This document shows positions 23,575 through 33,405 of a DNA stretch of 64,000 nucleotides, one piece after another. The notes under the pieces were generated by a model. It was not told the DNA's origin and ran no database searches. It saw nothing but the letters and a program-made list of their open reading frames with translations. The position numbers and the translations under genes were made by a program. This DNA comes from Pirellulaceae bacterium (GTDB lineage: Bacteria; Planctomycetota; Planctomycetia; Pirellulales; Pirellulaceae), in the NCBI GenBank assembly GCA_024102795.1, contig JAGFJK010000453.1, positions 1 through 64,000 of the forward strand. Direction: 5' to 3'. Numbering within the stretch: position 1 is the first letter of the stretch; each line of letters opens with the position of its first letter.

Positions 23575-24585
23575 CTACTGGGAGCTGGAATCGATTGCCA
23601 ATACGATTTTGCCGAATTGGCGTGAATCACGCATCTTCTCCAGCGCCTCGTTTGCCTTTTCCAACGGCACCACCTGATCGACCACCGGGCGAATCGTCTG
23701 CCGCTGAACCAGTTCCAGCATCGACCGAAAATCGTCCGGCGTACCCATCGTCGAACCGGTCACATGAAGCTGCTTCCAGAACACCTTGAACAGATCCAGG
23801 TTGCCCGGCTTCCCGGCGGTCGAGCCGTAGCTGACGATCCGGCCCCCTGGGGCGGCCAGTTCCAGCAGGTCGGCGTACCCTTCGCCGCCGGCGCTGTCGA
23901 TGATCAAGTCCACTCGGCCGTGGTCGGCGATCAGTTGCCGAGCCCATCCGGCCTGGCGATAGTTGTAGCCGGCGTCCGCTCCGAGTTCGCCCGCTCGTTG
24001 CAGTTTTTCGTCCGACGACGACGTGACCAGCACTCGGCCGGCCGCATGCCTGGCCAGTTGCATCGCGCAGGTCGCCACTCCGCCACCGATCCCCGTAATC
24101 AGCACGGACTGTCCAGATCGCAACTGGCCTTGAGTGAACAGGGCGCGGTAGGCAGTCAGACCTCCCAGCGGCAAGGCGGCCGCTTCGGTCCACGTGAGGT
24201 GGTCGGGGCGCGCGTGCAGGTACTCGGCCGGCACCACGACCTCCTCGGCATATGTCCCGTCGGCCGGCATGCCCAGGATGCGAAACTCACCCGACTGCGC
24301 GCGCGGGTCGTCGCCCCAGTTCCAGCCCGGATTGATTACCACCGGCTGCCGCGACCAGTGGTGCGGCACGCCGTCGCCGATGCGGACCACGGTCCCGGCG
24401 CCATCGGAACCGAGCACCACGGGCAGGCGAATGCCGGGATACATGCCCTGGGTGATCCAGTAATCGCGGCGATTGAGGGCCGCCGCGTGCAAACGGACTA
24501 CCGCCTGGCCCTCGGCCGGTTGCAACGGCTCCCGCTGTTCGGCCACCAGCGGATTCTTCAATTCCCGCAAGACCATGCAGCGCAT
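23575..24585 (-). CDS. zinc-less medium-chain alcohol dehydrogenase / quinone reductase
   Basis: MDR-superfamily NADPH-dependent oxidoreductase, 336 residues from ATG 24585, which is preceded by GGGGGAG. N-terminal GroES-like fold (LHAAALNRRDYWITQG, VLGSDGAGTVVRIGDGV) and Rossmann fold with nucleotide motif ITGIGGGVATCAMQLA. The catalytic zinc Cys/His set of classical alcohol dehydrogenases is replaced (ALNRRDYW instead of C-x-H), and the four-Cys structural zinc site is absent, which points to the quinone oxidoreductase/crotonyl-reductase-like branch. Substrate unknown. The Gfo/Idh/MocA gene ends 40 bp upstream on the same strand, so they may be cotranscribed. Confidence 0.85.
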   Translation of the reverse strand: MRCMVLRELKNPLVAEQREPLQPAEGQAVVRLHAAALNRRDYWITQGMYPGIRLPVVLGSDGAGTVVRIGDGVPHHWSRQPVVINPGWNWGDDPRAQSGEFRILGMPADGTYAEEVVVPAEYLHARPDHLTWTEAAALPLGGLTAYRALFTQGQLRSGQSVLITGIGGGVATCAMQLARHAAGRVLVTSSSDEKLQRAGELGADAGYNYRQAGWARQLIADHGRVDLIIDSAGGEGYADLLELAAPGGRIVSYGSTAGKPGNLDLFKVFWKQLHVTGSTMGTPDDFRSMLELVQRQTIRPVVDQVVPLEKANEALEKMRDSRQFGKIVLAIDSSSQ

Positions 24586-24625
24586 CGGATTCAACTCCCC
24601 CGCCGTGAATGCTCCGCTTGCCTCC

Positions 24626-25957
24626 TCAGGACGACTTCCCCGACTGTTCCCAGCCCGGCCGGTACGCTCGACGCACAAACTCGCCGGCCTCCGGCACTCC
24701 CTTGGCGGCCAGCGCCTGGCTGTCCCAGTGGATCGTCTTGCCGGTGCGATAGGCCACGTTGCCCAGCAGCACGGTTTCGGTCAGCGGTCCCGAGTATTCA
24801 AACGGGCAGGAGGTGGTTCCCTGGCCCAGGATGGCGGCGGTCCACTGCGTGTAATGGTTGTCCTCGGTGGCCCGCGGCATTTCATAATCGGCGAAGCGGG
24901 CCGCAGGAAACAGTTGTGCCGGTTCCGGGAAGCCGACGAACAGGTTCCCCTTGGCCCCGACGAACAGCACGCCGTTCAGCGAGCCGGGCCAGTCATCGGG
25001 CGCTTGAAACATCTCGCGGTCGGGCTGCTTGCCCGCTTCGTACCAGACCACCTTGACGCGGTCGGTCGTGTGCCGCGTGCCGGGAAACTCGTACGACACG
25101 ATGCACCACAGCGGACCGCTTTCGGCATGCGGCGGAGGCCCTTCGGCGGCGATCGTACTGGGAGGTCCCAACTGCAGCGCGTGCACGACGGGGTCCAGCA
25201 GGTGGCAACCCATGTCGCCGAGCGCGCCGGTGCCGAAATCCCACCAGCCGCGCCAGTGGAACGGGTGGTAGAGACCGTTGACGTACGGCCGCTGTGGAGC
25301 GACTCCCAGCCACAAGTCCCAGTCCAGGTGCGCGGGAACCGAATCGGTCGTGGCCGGACGCTCCAGGCCTTGCTTCCAGTAGCTGCCCGGCCGATCGGTC
25401 CAGACATGCACTTCGCTCACCGGTCCGATCGTGCCTTGCCGGATCACTTCGACCGCCGTCTTGAGCCGGGCGGACGAGTGATGTTGGATGCCCATTTGCG
25501 TGACCACCTTCTGCTCGGCCGCGGCCCGCGTGAGCTGGCGGGCTTCGAACACCGAGTGCGTGAGCGGCTTCTGCGTGTAGACATGCTTGCCCAGGCTGAT
25601 CGCGGCCAGCGACACCGGCGCGTGCGTGTGATCGGGCGTGGAGACCGTCAGCGCGTCGATGTCTTTCTGTTCCAGCAGCTTGCGCCAATCGGTGTAGGTC
25701 TTGGCCTGGGGAAACCGTTCGGCCGCCTTCGCCAGCCGCTGCTGATCGACGTCGCAGAGGGCCACCACGTGCTGGCCGACGGACGTTTCGAGCATATCGG
25801 ACCAGCCCTTGCCGCCCACGCCCACGCACGCCAGGTGCAGCCGGTCGCTGGGCGCCGCCGCACGGCTCCAGCCCGCCGAGGCCCCGGCCAACGGAATGCA
25901 GGCGGCCGCCGTGGTGAGCTGCGTGAGGAACGTACGTCGATTCAATCCGCGTGGCAT
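24626..25957 (-). CDS. Tat-exported Gfo/Idh/MocA-family oxidoreductase
   Basis: NAD(P)-dependent sugar or inositol oxidoreductase family, greatly expanded in planctomycetes. The N-terminus (MPRGLNRRTFLTQLTTAAACIPLAG) is a textbook twin-arginine signal, so export through TatC is expected. The Rossmann fold follows (LHLACVGVGGKGWSDML, VVALCDVDQQRL). The catalytic-region EKP motif is here QKP (HVYTQKPLTH), a frequent variant, and GGHLLD is GCHLLDPVVHAL. Length 443 residues. ATG 25957 has AGGAG eight bases upstream. A weak -10 (TATACT on the minus strand at 26074-26079) may mark its promoter. Substrate unknown. Confidence 0.9.
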   Translation of the reverse strand: MPRGLNRRTFLTQLTTAAACIPLAGASAGWSRAAAPSDRLHLACVGVGGKGWSDMLETSVGQHVVALCDVDQQRLAKAAERFPQAKTYTDWRKLLEQKDIDALTVSTPDHTHAPVSLAAISLGKHVYTQKPLTHSVFEARQLTRAAAEQKVVTQMGIQHHSSARLKTAVEVIRQGTIGPVSEVHVWTDRPGSYWKQGLERPATTDSVPAHLDWDLWLGVAPQRPYVNGLYHPFHWRGWWDFGTGALGDMGCHLLDPVVHALQLGPPSTIAAEGPPPHAESGPLWCIVSYEFPGTRHTTDRVKVVWYEAGKQPDREMFQAPDDWPGSLNGVLFVGAKGNLFVGFPEPAQLFPAARFADYEMPRATEDNHYTQWTAAILGQGTTSCPFEYSGPLTETVLLGNVAYRTGKTIHWDSQALAAKGVPEAGEFVRRAYRPGWEQSGKSS

Positions 25958-26316
25958 GAAGGTGCTCCTTTGCAGCTCGGTGTCGGGTCAGCGCCGTGGC
26001 GTTCCCAGCGGCCAGTTTGGGGCGGCCGGTTTGGGGCCACCCGGTCCGCCTGGGTCCGGTTACGATACGAATCAGTATACTGCCTGCGGCCGGTGCCGAA
26101 TCTGGCCTTCAATATGGCAGGCCGGCGAGAGCAACGCCACAACCTGCCGGATCGCCAGGTCATCGGCTTCAATGGTCATCGCATCCCGCTGCGAGCGCTT
26201 CACCGAGATTGCATAGGTTTGCATCGCATGGAATGATAAATAACCAGGGCCCGCGCGTGGTCGCGCGGGCCCTGAGTTGGCACGGCTTGTGATGACGGAC
26301 CGCGGCCGCCGCCGGT
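25958..26316. other. clpC-to-oxidoreductase spacer
   Basis: A 359-bp spacer with no credible gene. It contains the clpC terminator at 26246-26273 and a possible -10 box (TATACT on the minus strand, 26079-26074) for the oxidoreductase; no convincing -35 goes with it. Nothing else recognised. Confidence 0.6.
26246..26273 (-). terminator. intrinsic terminator of clpC
   Basis: Minus strand: AGGGCCCGCGCG pairs perfectly with CGCGCGGGCCCT around a 4-nt loop, then GGTTATTTATCATT. A 12-bp GC-rich stem with a U-rich tail, 44 bp after the clpC stop. Confidence 0.82.
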
Positions 26317-28851
26317 CTATGCTCCGGACTTGCCGCCGGCGGCGGCGGCGACCGGTTCCGGTTTCTCGACGATCTGGCCGGCGAATTGCAGCCGCACGGT
26401 CTTGCCGTCGCTGTCCTTGAAGGCGTCCACCACGATCTTGTCCTTGCCCTGGAATTCGCCCCGCAGCAGTTCCTCCGACAGCGGATCCTCGACGAAATTC
26501 TCGATCGCGCGCCGCAACGGCCGGGCGCCGTAGTCCAGGTTGGCCCCCTTCTTGATCAGGAACTCCTTGGCCGCGTCGGTCAGTTCCAGCGCGAAACCAC
26601 GCTCCTCCAACCGGTGACGCACCTTGGCCAGCTCCATGTCGATGACGTGCTTCAAGTCGTCGTTGTTCAGGTGGCGGAAGACGATGATGTCGTCCAGCCG
26701 GTTGAGGAACTCCGGCCGGAATACCCGCTCGATCTGCTCCGTCACGCGGTCCTTCATGCTGTCGTACGACGCATCGTCATCCGGCTTCTGGAAGCCAAAC
26801 GCCGACTCGTTCTTGATCGCCTCGGCGCCGGCGTTGGTGGTCATGATCAGGATCACGTTGCGGAAATCGACGTTGCGGCCGAAGCTGTCCGTCAACCGCC
26901 CTTCCTCCATGACCTGCAACAGCATGTTGAACACGTCGGGATGGGCCTTTTCAATTTCGTCCAGCAGCACGACGGCATACGGCCGACGGCGGATCTTCTC
27001 GGTCAACTGGCCGCCTTCCTCATAGCCGACGTATCCCGGAGGCGCGCCGATCAGCCGGCTGACGTTGTGCTTCTCCATGTACTCCGACATGTCGATATGG
27101 ATCAGCGCGTCGCTGTCGCCGAACATGAATTCGGCCACCGCCTTGGCCAGCAGCGTCTTGCCGACGCCCGTGGGTCCGGCGAACACGAAGCAGCCGGTCG
27201 GCCGCTTGGGGTCCTTCAGTCCGCTGCGGCTGCGGCGGACCGCCTTGGCCACGGCCTTCACCGCCGCGTCCTGGCTGACGACCCGCCGATGCAGTTCATC
27301 CTCCATCTTCATCAGCCGCAGGCTGTCCTCGGTCGACAGGCGGGTCAGCGGGATGCCGGTCATCTTCGACACGACTTCGGCGATCACTTCCTCATCGACC
27401 ACGCCGTCCGATTCGCGGGACTTCTCCCGCCACTCGCGGGTGATCGAATCCTTCTTCTTCCGCAGTTTGTCGGCCTGGTCGCGCAGGGCGGCCGCCTTCT
27501 CGAAGTCCTGGTTGGCGACCGCCTCCTCTTTCTCCTTGTTCAGCCGCTCGACCTCCTCGTCGATCTCCTTCAGATCCGGCGGCCGGGTCATCGCCCGCAA
27601 GCGAACGCGAGCGCCCGCCTCGTCGATCACGTCGATCGCCTTATCGGGCAGGCAACGAGCCGTGATGTACCGTTCGGACATCTCCACGGCGGCCTTGATC
27701 GCGTCGTCGGTGATCTGCACCCGGTGATGCTCCTCGTACCGTTCGCGGAGCCCCTTGAGAATCTCGACCGTCTCGTCCTTGTTGGTGGGTTCGACGATGA
27801 TCTCCTGGAACCGGCGAGCCAGCGCGCTGTCTTTCTCGATGTACTTGCGGTACTCGTCCAGCGTCGTGGCGCCGATGCACTGGATCTCGCCGCGGGCCAG
27901 GGCCGGCTTGAGCACGTTGGCGGCGTCGATCGCCCCTTCCGCACCACCCGCGCCGACCAGCGTGTGCAGCTCGTCGATGAACAGGATCGTGTTGCGAGCC
28001 CGGCGGACCTCGTTCATCACCGCCTTGATCCGTTCCTCGAACTGTCCGCGGTACTTGGTGCCGGCCACCATCATCGCCAGGTCCAGCACCACAATCCGCT
28101 TGTCGGCCAGCAGTTCCGGCACGTTGCCGCTGATCACCCGCTGGGCGAACCCCTCGACGATCGCCGTCTTGCCGACACCGGCCTCGCCCAGCAGCACGGG
28201 GTTGTTCTTGGTGCGTCGGCAGAGCACCTGGATCGAACGTTCGATTTCCCGCTCGCGCCCAATCACCGGATCCAGCTTGTTCTGGCGAGCCAATTCAGTC
28301 AGGTCGCGGCCGAAGCTGTCCAGGGCCGGCGTCTTGGACTTGCCGGCCTTGGCGGATCCGCCCTCGCCGCTCGCCGCCTCGCGCCCGCCGCGTTCTCCCT
28401 CGCTCCCCTCCAGGCCGTGCCCCAGCAGGTTCAGCACCTCCTCGCGCACATCGTCCAGCTTCAGGCCGAGGTTCATCAGCACCTGCGCGGCCACCCCCTC
28501 CTGCTCGCGGAGCAACCCCAGCAGGATATGTTCCGTGCCGACATAGTTGTGGTTCAGGTTGCGGGCTTCCTCCATCGAGTACTCGATGACCTTCTTGGCC
28601 CGCGGCGTCTGGGGCAACTTGCCCATGGTCACCATTTCCGGACCGCTCTGCACCAGCTTCTCCACCTCCAGGCGGATCTTGCGCAGGTCCACGTCCAGGT
28701 TCTTCAGCACATTGGCGGCCACGCCGCTGCCTTCCTTGACCAGGCCCAGCAGGATGTGTTCGGTGCCGATGTATTCGTGGTTGAACCGCTGCGCTTCCTG
28801 ATTCGCAAGCTGCATGACCTTCCGAGCGCGATCCGTAAATCGTTCGTACAT
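26317..28851 (-). CDS. clpC: ATP-dependent Clp protease ATPase subunit ClpC
   Basis: AAA+ unfoldase that feeds proteins to ClpP. 844 residues. Order: double Clp-N repeat (about 1-145, [15 protein letters not shown] and [15 protein letters not shown]), first ATPase with Walker A GEAGVGKT (222-229) and [14 protein letters not shown], a middle domain containing a UVR-like stretch ([20 protein letters not shown]) that marks ClpC rather than ClpB, then the second ATPase ([30 protein letters not shown]) and the C-terminal domain. The start is ATG 28851 after AGGGGAAG. The gene stands alone with its own terminator; no ctsR, mcsA or mcsB neighbour, unlike Firmicutes. Confidence 0.97.
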   Translation of the reverse strand: MYERFTDRARKVMQLANQEAQRFNHEYIGTEHILLGLVKEGSGVAANVLKNLDVDLRKIRLEVEKLVQSGPEMVTMGKLPQTPRAKKVIEYSMEEARNLNHNYVGTEHILLGLLREQEGVAAQVLMNLGLKLDDVREEVLNLLGHGLEGSEGERGGREAASGEGGSAKAGKSKTPALDSFGRDLTELARQNKLDPVIGREREIERSIQVLCRRTKNNPVLLGEAGVGKTAIVEGFAQRVISGNVPELLADKRIVVLDLAMMVAGTKYRGQFEERIKAVMNEVRRARNTILFIDELHTLVGAGGAEGAIDAANVLKPALARGEIQCIGATTLDEYRKYIEKDSALARRFQEIIVEPTNKDETVEILKGLRERYEEHHRVQITDDAIKAAVEMSERYITARCLPDKAIDVIDEAGARVRLRAMTRPPDLKEIDEEVERLNKEKEEAVANQDFEKAAALRDQADKLRKKKDSITREWREKSRESDGVVDEEVIAEVVSKMTGIPLTRLSTEDSLRLMKMEDELHRRVVSQDAAVKAVAKAVRRSRSGLKDPKRPTGCFVFAGPTGVGKTLLAKAVAEFMFGDSDALIHIDMSEYMEKHNVSRLIGAPPGYVGYEEGGQLTEKIRRRPYAVVLLDEIEKAHPDVFNMLLQVMEEGRLTDSFGRNVDFRNVILIMTTNAGAEAIKNESAFGFQKPDDDASYDSMKDRVTEQIERVFRPEFLNRLDDIIVFRHLNNDDLKHVIDMELAKVRHRLEERGFALELTDAAKEFLIKKGANLDYGARPLRRAIENFVEDPLSEELLRGEFQGKDKIVVDAFKDSDGKTVRLQFAGQIVEKPEPVAAAAGGKSGA

Positions 28852-29098
28852 GGAATCTTCCCCTCGTTTCGCGGCCGAGTGCCTGGGCCGGCGCTACGCG
28901 CGCCACGCCCTGCCACACCCCGCCGGTATCGTTTCCGCCGTCCCGGTTCTCAGCAGCCCCGTTCCCTCAACCTCCGTTCCCGTCAACCCGCGCCGGCAGC
29001 TTCCTGGCCAGTGCGTACACTCCCGCCCCCCAAGTCCATTCCAGCGTGCCGGCCCCAAGCCGCTCATAGCGTCTTGGATGCCGTACGGCCTGAGCAAG

Positions 29099-29647
29099 TT
29101 ACGCCGCCGCGCTGGCCTCCGCGGAAGTTCCCAACCGGGCGAGTAGTTTCCGCTCCTGCATGATTTCCAACTGCCACTTCGACGACCGCTCCAGTCGTTG
29201 CAGCCGGTCCAACTGCCGCGAAGCTTCGTCCCATCGCCGAGTATGGCGATATATACTGGCCAGCATCAAGCGCCCGTCGACGTCATCGGGAAACGACCGT
29301 AACAGACGCTCCAGCAACGCTTCCGCCTCGAACCAGTGGCCTCTTAAGTATTCGCCCTGAGCCTGAATAAACAAGTCCTGTTCCAGCGCCCGCGCCGGTT
29401 CCGCCGCGCCCTGACGCAGTAGTCGAATCGCCCACCACAGGCCCCCGCACCAGACTCCCGCCACGGCCAGCCACAACGATCCCAGCACCGATGGGTGCCA
29501 CGGTTGCCTCGAGGCGAACTGGGCCAGCAGGCTGGCGTTGAGCAACATGCCGAAGGCGATCGCGGTCCCCAGACCCGACCACCGCCCGCGCAGCCAAAGC
29601 GCGGCCAAGCCCGGCCAAACACAGAGTATCCACGCGCTGGCTCGCAT
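29099..29647 (-). CDS. membrane protein with TPR-like C-terminal helices
   Basis: A 182-residue protein from ATG 29647 (MRASAWILCVWPGLAALWL). Three hydrophobic segments lie in the first 85 residues (WILCVWPGLAALWL, TAIAFGMLLNASLLA, LGSLWLAVAGVWCGGLWWAI). The rest is helical with the tetratricopeptide-like pattern GHWFEAEALLERLLRSFPDDVDGRLMLASIYRHTRRWDEASRQLDRL, about two repeats, suggesting a protein-interaction role at the membrane. I do not recognise the family. Upstream frames to 29860 are low-complexity and not used. It is on the same strand as clpC, 250 bp upstream of it. Confidence 0.65.
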   Translation of the reverse strand: MRASAWILCVWPGLAALWLRGRWSGLGTAIAFGMLLNASLLAQFASRQPWHPSVLGSLWLAVAGVWCGGLWWAIRLLRQGAAEPARALEQDLFIQAQGEYLRGHWFEAEALLERLLRSFPDDVDGRLMLASIYRHTRRWDEASRQLDRLQRLERSSKWQLEIMQERKLLARLGTSAEASAAA

Positions 29648-29974
29648 GCCACCCGGACTCCGGCTTCCCTTCCGATCCCAGCCCGTCCTCCGCCAACCCC
29701 TTCGACCGGATTCTAGCCCTCCCCGGCAGAAGCGGCAAGGCAAGTAACCAGCCGCCCCTTCCCCCCTTCCCCCCCTACCCCGCTGCGCGGCCTGTCCACC
29801 GGCCTGTCCGCCAACGGGCCAATCGCCGGGGAGCCGCCAATTGACTACAACTGACGACAACCAGGGAAACCGGTTTTAGGGGCCTCAGGCCCCAGGCACT
29901 GATGCAGACGGCCGTCAAATGGAGGCGAGTCCCGCCGCCTCGGCTGGACCCGCTTTCTGTCGCGTGAGGTTCCC
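29648..29974. other. divergent spacer before thiE
   Basis: A 327-bp spacer between the TPR-like gene (minus) and thiE (plus). It contains a C-rich pyrimidine tract (about 29755-29782) and a palindrome, GGGGCCT-C-AGGCCCC (29879-29893). I looked for a TPP riboswitch ahead of thiE and did not find its conserved CTGAGA or ACCTGA blocks. Confidence 0.6.
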
Positions 29975-31180
29975 GTGTCCCGTTCCGACCCGTTCGCTCA
30001 ACCCCCTAAAGATTTTCACGGCGAATCCCCGGCAGACGAATTGTCCGCGCGGTCCGGGGCTCCCCAAGCAGCCCCGTCCCCGGAGGCACAGTCCCCCGCG
30101 GCAGACCGCTTGTCCGGCCCAGCGCCCTCGCCCGGCGAGCCGCTCGTGGCCGCCGGGCGCCAAGCGGTGTGGCGAATCATTGACGCCAACGCGAATCGGG
30201 CCAGCGAGGGGTTGCGGGTGGCCGAGGAGTATGCCCGGTTCGTGCTCGACGATGCCCATTTGACCGGCTGGTGCAAGCAGTTGCGTCACGACCTGCAAAC
30301 GGTCCTGGCGCCTTGGAGTGCCGAATTGCTCCTGGCCCGCGACACCATGGGTGATGTGGGAACGAGACTCACCACGGCACAGGAGTATCAGAGGTCGACG
30401 CTCCGCGACGTGGCCCAGGCGAACCTGAATCGAGTCGAACAGTCGCTGCGCTGCCTGGAGGAATACGCCAAGCTGCTGCAGGCGGAGCGGGCGGCCCAAC
30501 TGGAGTCTCTCCGCTACCGGGTCTACACGCTGGCCCAGATGCTGCACGCCACCGATCGCGGCCTGACCCGCTTGCAGGCCACGCGGCTGTACGTGCTGCT
30601 GGACGGCGGCAGCGACCAGGAATCGTTCGAGCGGTTGCTGGCGGCCATCCTGCCCAGCGTGGACATGATTCAGTTGCGCGACAAGCGGCTGGACGACCGG
30701 CAATTGCTGGAGCGAGCCCGTGCCGCCCGCTCACTGACCCAAGCGGCCGGAGTGCTGCTGGTACTAAACGATCGTCCGGACCTGGCACTGCTGGCGGCCG
30801 CCGATGGCGTGCACCTGGGCCAGGAGGACCTGCCCGTCCGCGACGTACGGCGGCTGGTTGGAACCGACCTGTTGCTGGGAGTTTCCACGCATACAATGCA
30901 GCAGGCGCGGCAAGCGGTCGTCGACGGAGCGGACTATCTTGGCTGCGGGCCCACGTTTCCGTCCCGGACGAAGCGATTCGACCAGTTTCCGGGACTCGAA
31001 TTCCTGCGGTCGGTCCACCTGGAAATCCGTTTGCCGGCGTTCGCCATCGGAGGCGTGGAGCCGGACAACGTGCCGCAGGTGCTGGCAGCGGGGCTGCCGC
31101 GCGTGGCGGTCAGCGGCTGCGTGCAGCGTGCGCCGGATCCGGCGTCCGTCGCCCGGCACTTGCGCCAACTTCTGAGTTGA
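29975..31180 (+). CDS. thiE: thiamine phosphate synthase with N-terminal extension domain
   Basis: Joins hydroxymethylpyrimidine diphosphate and thiazole phosphate to thiamine phosphate. 401 residues from GTG 29975, with GAGG just upstream; about twice a minimal ThiE. Residues 1-60 are low-complexity. Residues 65-195 form a helical domain (WRIIDANANRASEGLRVAEEYARFVLDD, LEEYAKLLQ) seen attached to ThiE in cyanobacteria and planctomycetes, which I recall being named ThiD2. The ThiE barrel fills about 200-401: DMIQLRDKRLDDRQL, LVLNDRPDLA, DGVHLGQEDLP, GVSTHT and YLGCGPTFPSRTK. The CYTH gene follows by about 85 bp. Confidence 0.92.
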   Translation: MSRSDPFAQPPKDFHGESPADELSARSGAPQAAPSPEAQSPAADRLSGPAPSPGEPLVAAGRQAVWRIIDANANRASEGLRVAEEYARFVLDDAHLTGWCKQLRHDLQTVLAPWSAELLLARDTMGDVGTRLTTAQEYQRSTLRDVAQANLNRVEQSLRCLEEYAKLLQAERAAQLESLRYRVYTLAQMLHATDRGLTRLQATRLYVLLDGGSDQESFERLLAAILPSVDMIQLRDKRLDDRQLLERARAARSLTQAAGVLLVLNDRPDLALLAAADGVHLGQEDLPVRDVRRLVGTDLLLGVSTHTMQQARQAVVDGADYLGCGPTFPSRTKRFDQFPGLEFLRSVHLEIRLPAFAIGGVEPDNVPQVLAAGLPRVAVSGCVQRAPDPASVARHLRQLLS

Positions 31181-31202
31181 TTCTGAGTTGCTTCTGAGTT
31201 GA
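31170..31202 (+). repeat. 11-bp tandem triplet across the thiE stop codon
   Basis: TTCTGAGTTGA, TTCTGAGTTGC and TTCTGAGTTGA follow each other without gaps. The first copy contains the last codons and TGA stop of thiE, and the third copy repeats in-frame-like stop sequence. A small local duplication at the gene end. Confidence 0.85.
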
Positions 31203-31264
31203 GTCGGTTCGATCGCCACCCTGTGAATGGCAACGGCAACGCGAGACGCCGGGAGAAACCTCCG

Positions 31265-31825
31265 ATGGTATATGAAGTCGAGCAGAAGTTTCGCGTGCCG
31301 AACGTGGTTGAACTGACCGCGAAGCTGGCGGCGCTGGGCGTCAAGCTGGGGCCAGCGGTCGAGCAGATCGACCGCTACTTCAATCATCCCGGACGCGACT
31401 TCGCGGCGACCGACGAGGCCCTGCGGCTGCGGACCGTGGGGACCGTCAACCGGATCACCTACAAGGGTCCGCGGCACGAGAACGCGGTCAAGACGCGGCG
31501 CGAGATGGAATTGCCGCTAGCCGACGGAAACGAGGCCTTGCTGGGTTTCGCGGAGTTGCTGCAGGCGCTGGGATTCTCCGCCGTGCGCGAGGTGCGCAAG
31601 TGGCGCCGCTCGGCCGCCTGGACCTGGCAGGGTGCCGCCGTGGAAATCGCTCTGGACGAAGTCGATGGCCTGGGCAATTATGTGGAACTGGAACAGACCG
31701 CCGGAGCAGACGAAGTGGCCCGGGCACAACGGCAAATCGAGACGCTGGCCGCTGAACTCGGACTGAACCAGCCCGAATCCCGCGGCTACCTGGAGTTGTT
31801 GCTGGCGTCGAGTTCCGCGGTCTGA
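31265..31825 (+). CDS. CYTH-domain protein (class IV adenylate cyclase / triphosphatase)
   Basis: 186 residues from ATG 31265 with GGGAG upstream. The N-terminal ExExK signature of the CYTH tunnel fold is seen as YEVEQKF, followed by QIDRYFNHPGRDF, EALRLRT, ITYKGPR, REMELPL, KWRRSAAW and LDEVDGLGNYVELE, which line the triphosphate tunnel with Arg/Lys and Glu. The pattern with D-x-Y-F and LGxxVELE is that of class IV adenylate cyclase (CyaB-like) or thiamine triphosphatase. The neighbour is thiE, which makes a thiamine-related role attractive but unproven. Start choice is good. Confidence 0.85.
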   Translation: MVYEVEQKFRVPNVVELTAKLAALGVKLGPAVEQIDRYFNHPGRDFAATDEALRLRTVGTVNRITYKGPRHENAVKTRREMELPLADGNEALLGFAELLQALGFSAVREVRKWRRSAAWTWQGAAVEIALDEVDGLGNYVELEQTAGADEVARAQRQIETLAAELGLNQPESRGYLELLLASSSAV

Positions 31826-31888
31826 GTGCCGAACCGCCGCTACGGCCGTTGGGGCCTGGCCGGTGGCGCGCAGAAACCGAAACGCACC

Positions 31889-33247
31889 ATGCAACTCAGA
31901 ATAAAGGAACCGTCCGAAACGATATTGGACGACGCGCGGGCCGCGGTGGGCGATGCGCCGCCGGCCCTGCCCGCGGAGATCCCGGCGGCGGCCGAGCGGT
32001 CCGAGACGCGGAATTTCCTCGTGCTGGCCGCCTACCAGGTGGCGATGCGGGCCGGTTGGATTTTCAAGACCGAAAGCGTCGTCATGCCGTTCGTCCTGGA
32101 CTCATTGGGCGGAGCCGCGTGGCTGCGGGGAATGCTGCCGCTGATCAACCGCTTGGGGCAAAGCGTCCCGCCCCTGCTGGCCGCTCGGCGCGTGACCGTC
32201 TGGCCGCAAAAGAAATGGTTGCTGCTGGGTTCCAGTTCCCTGATGGCGGCCAGCTTTCTGGCGCTGGCGGCAATCTGGGCGGTCGCTCCGGGAACTCACT
32301 GGTGGATGGCCGGAGCCTTCCTGGCGATCTACGCGGTGTTCTTCGTCTGCACGGGCATCAATCAACTGGTGCTCAACACGCTGCAAGGCAAGCTGATCGA
32401 GGCCACGCATCGCGGCCGGCTGATGCTGGTGGCCAACCTCGTGGGCGCGGCGGTGGCGATCGGGCTGGTGCTCTGCCTGCTGCCGCGTTGGCTGCGCGCG
32501 GACGGGGCCGACTTCGTCTGGATCTTTCTGTTCACGGGCATCTGTTTCAGCTTGACGGCGGCCAGTTCGCTGCTGCTGGTGGAATCGAGCGACTCGCACC
32601 AGCAGGCGCCGCTGCGCGTTCGCCAGATGTTCGCCGCCGCCGGACGAACCCTGCGCAACGACCCCAACTTCCTCCGGCTGGCCGTGGTCGCCGCCGCGTT
32701 CAGCTCCACCATGATGCTGTTTCCACAGTACCAGGCCCTGGGGTTGGGGCCGCGCGTGGGACTCGACGCCACGCACCTCATCTGGTGGATCATCCTGCAG
32801 AACGTGGGTACCGGCTTGTTCAGCCTGATTGCGGGACCGCTGGCCGATGCCCGGGGCAATCGTCTCGTGCTGCAGGTGCTGCTGCTGGCTCTTTGTCTGG
32901 CGCCGCCGGCCGCCCTGCTGATCGCCCACTTCGGAACCGCCGCGCCGGAAAGCTACTCCTGCGTGTTCCTGCTGATCGGTCTGACGCCGGTCACGGTTCG
33001 CGTGCTGAACAACTACACGCTGGAGGTCGCGCCGCCAGCCGACCAACCACGATACTTGAGTACGTTAAGCGTCTGCATGGCCGCGCCGATTCCGCTGTCG
33101 CCACTGGTCGGATGGTTGATTGACCTGGCCGGTTTCGAGCCCGTGTTTCTGGCCATCACCGGCCTGCTGCTGGCCGGCTGGCTGCTCACGTTCACGCTGC
33201 GGGAACCTCGGCACCCTGGGGCGCGGCCGGCGCATGTCCGGCCGTGA
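31889..33247 (+). CDS. major facilitator superfamily transporter
   Basis: A 452-residue polytopic membrane protein with about twelve hydrophobic spans after a 45-residue cytoplasmic N-terminus (MQLRIKEPSETILDDARAAVG). Between spans 2 and 3 there is only a partial MFS signature, but the two six-helix halves, the central hydrophilic link (SSDSHQQAPLRVRQMFAAAGRTLRNDPNF) and GPLADARGNRLVLQVLLL after span 8 fit the superfamily. Substrate unknown. ATG 31889 is chosen over a GTG at 31826 that abuts the CYTH stop; neither has a strong ribosome-binding site. It lies downstream of thiE and CYTH on the same strand. Confidence 0.82.
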   Translation: MQLRIKEPSETILDDARAAVGDAPPALPAEIPAAAERSETRNFLVLAAYQVAMRAGWIFKTESVVMPFVLDSLGGAAWLRGMLPLINRLGQSVPPLLAARRVTVWPQKKWLLLGSSSLMAASFLALAAIWAVAPGTHWWMAGAFLAIYAVFFVCTGINQLVLNTLQGKLIEATHRGRLMLVANLVGAAVAIGLVLCLLPRWLRADGADFVWIFLFTGICFSLTAASSLLLVESSDSHQQAPLRVRQMFAAAGRTLRNDPNFLRLAVVAAAFSSTMMLFPQYQALGLGPRVGLDATHLIWWIILQNVGTGLFSLIAGPLADARGNRLVLQVLLLALCLAPPAALLIAHFGTAAPESYSCVFLLIGLTPVTVRVLNNYTLEVAPPADQPRYLSTLSVCMAAPIPLSPLVGWLIDLAGFEPVFLAITGLLLAGWLLTFTLREPRHPGARPAHVRP

Positions 33248-33405
33248 ATGCGGGGCCCGCGGCCCATGGCGGTTCGACCGGGCCACTGCTGGGAGGGCCT
33301 GCGGTGCCAGCCGCGATTTGCTAAGCTGAGGGGGAAAGTGCAACCGGCCGCGCAGTCCGGCAGCCGCGCCGCCGATAACCTGCCTGGCAAGGGGGAGCAA
33401 ATTCT

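Noticed and set aside
26386-29163. 925-codon open frame on the plus strand opposite clpC
   Set aside because: Antisense to a fully conserved ClpC; composition is a mirror of the real gene and no start signal or domain is seen.
29860-29974. TPP riboswitch before thiE
   Set aside because: The conserved CTGAGA and ACCTGA blocks of the THI box were not found.
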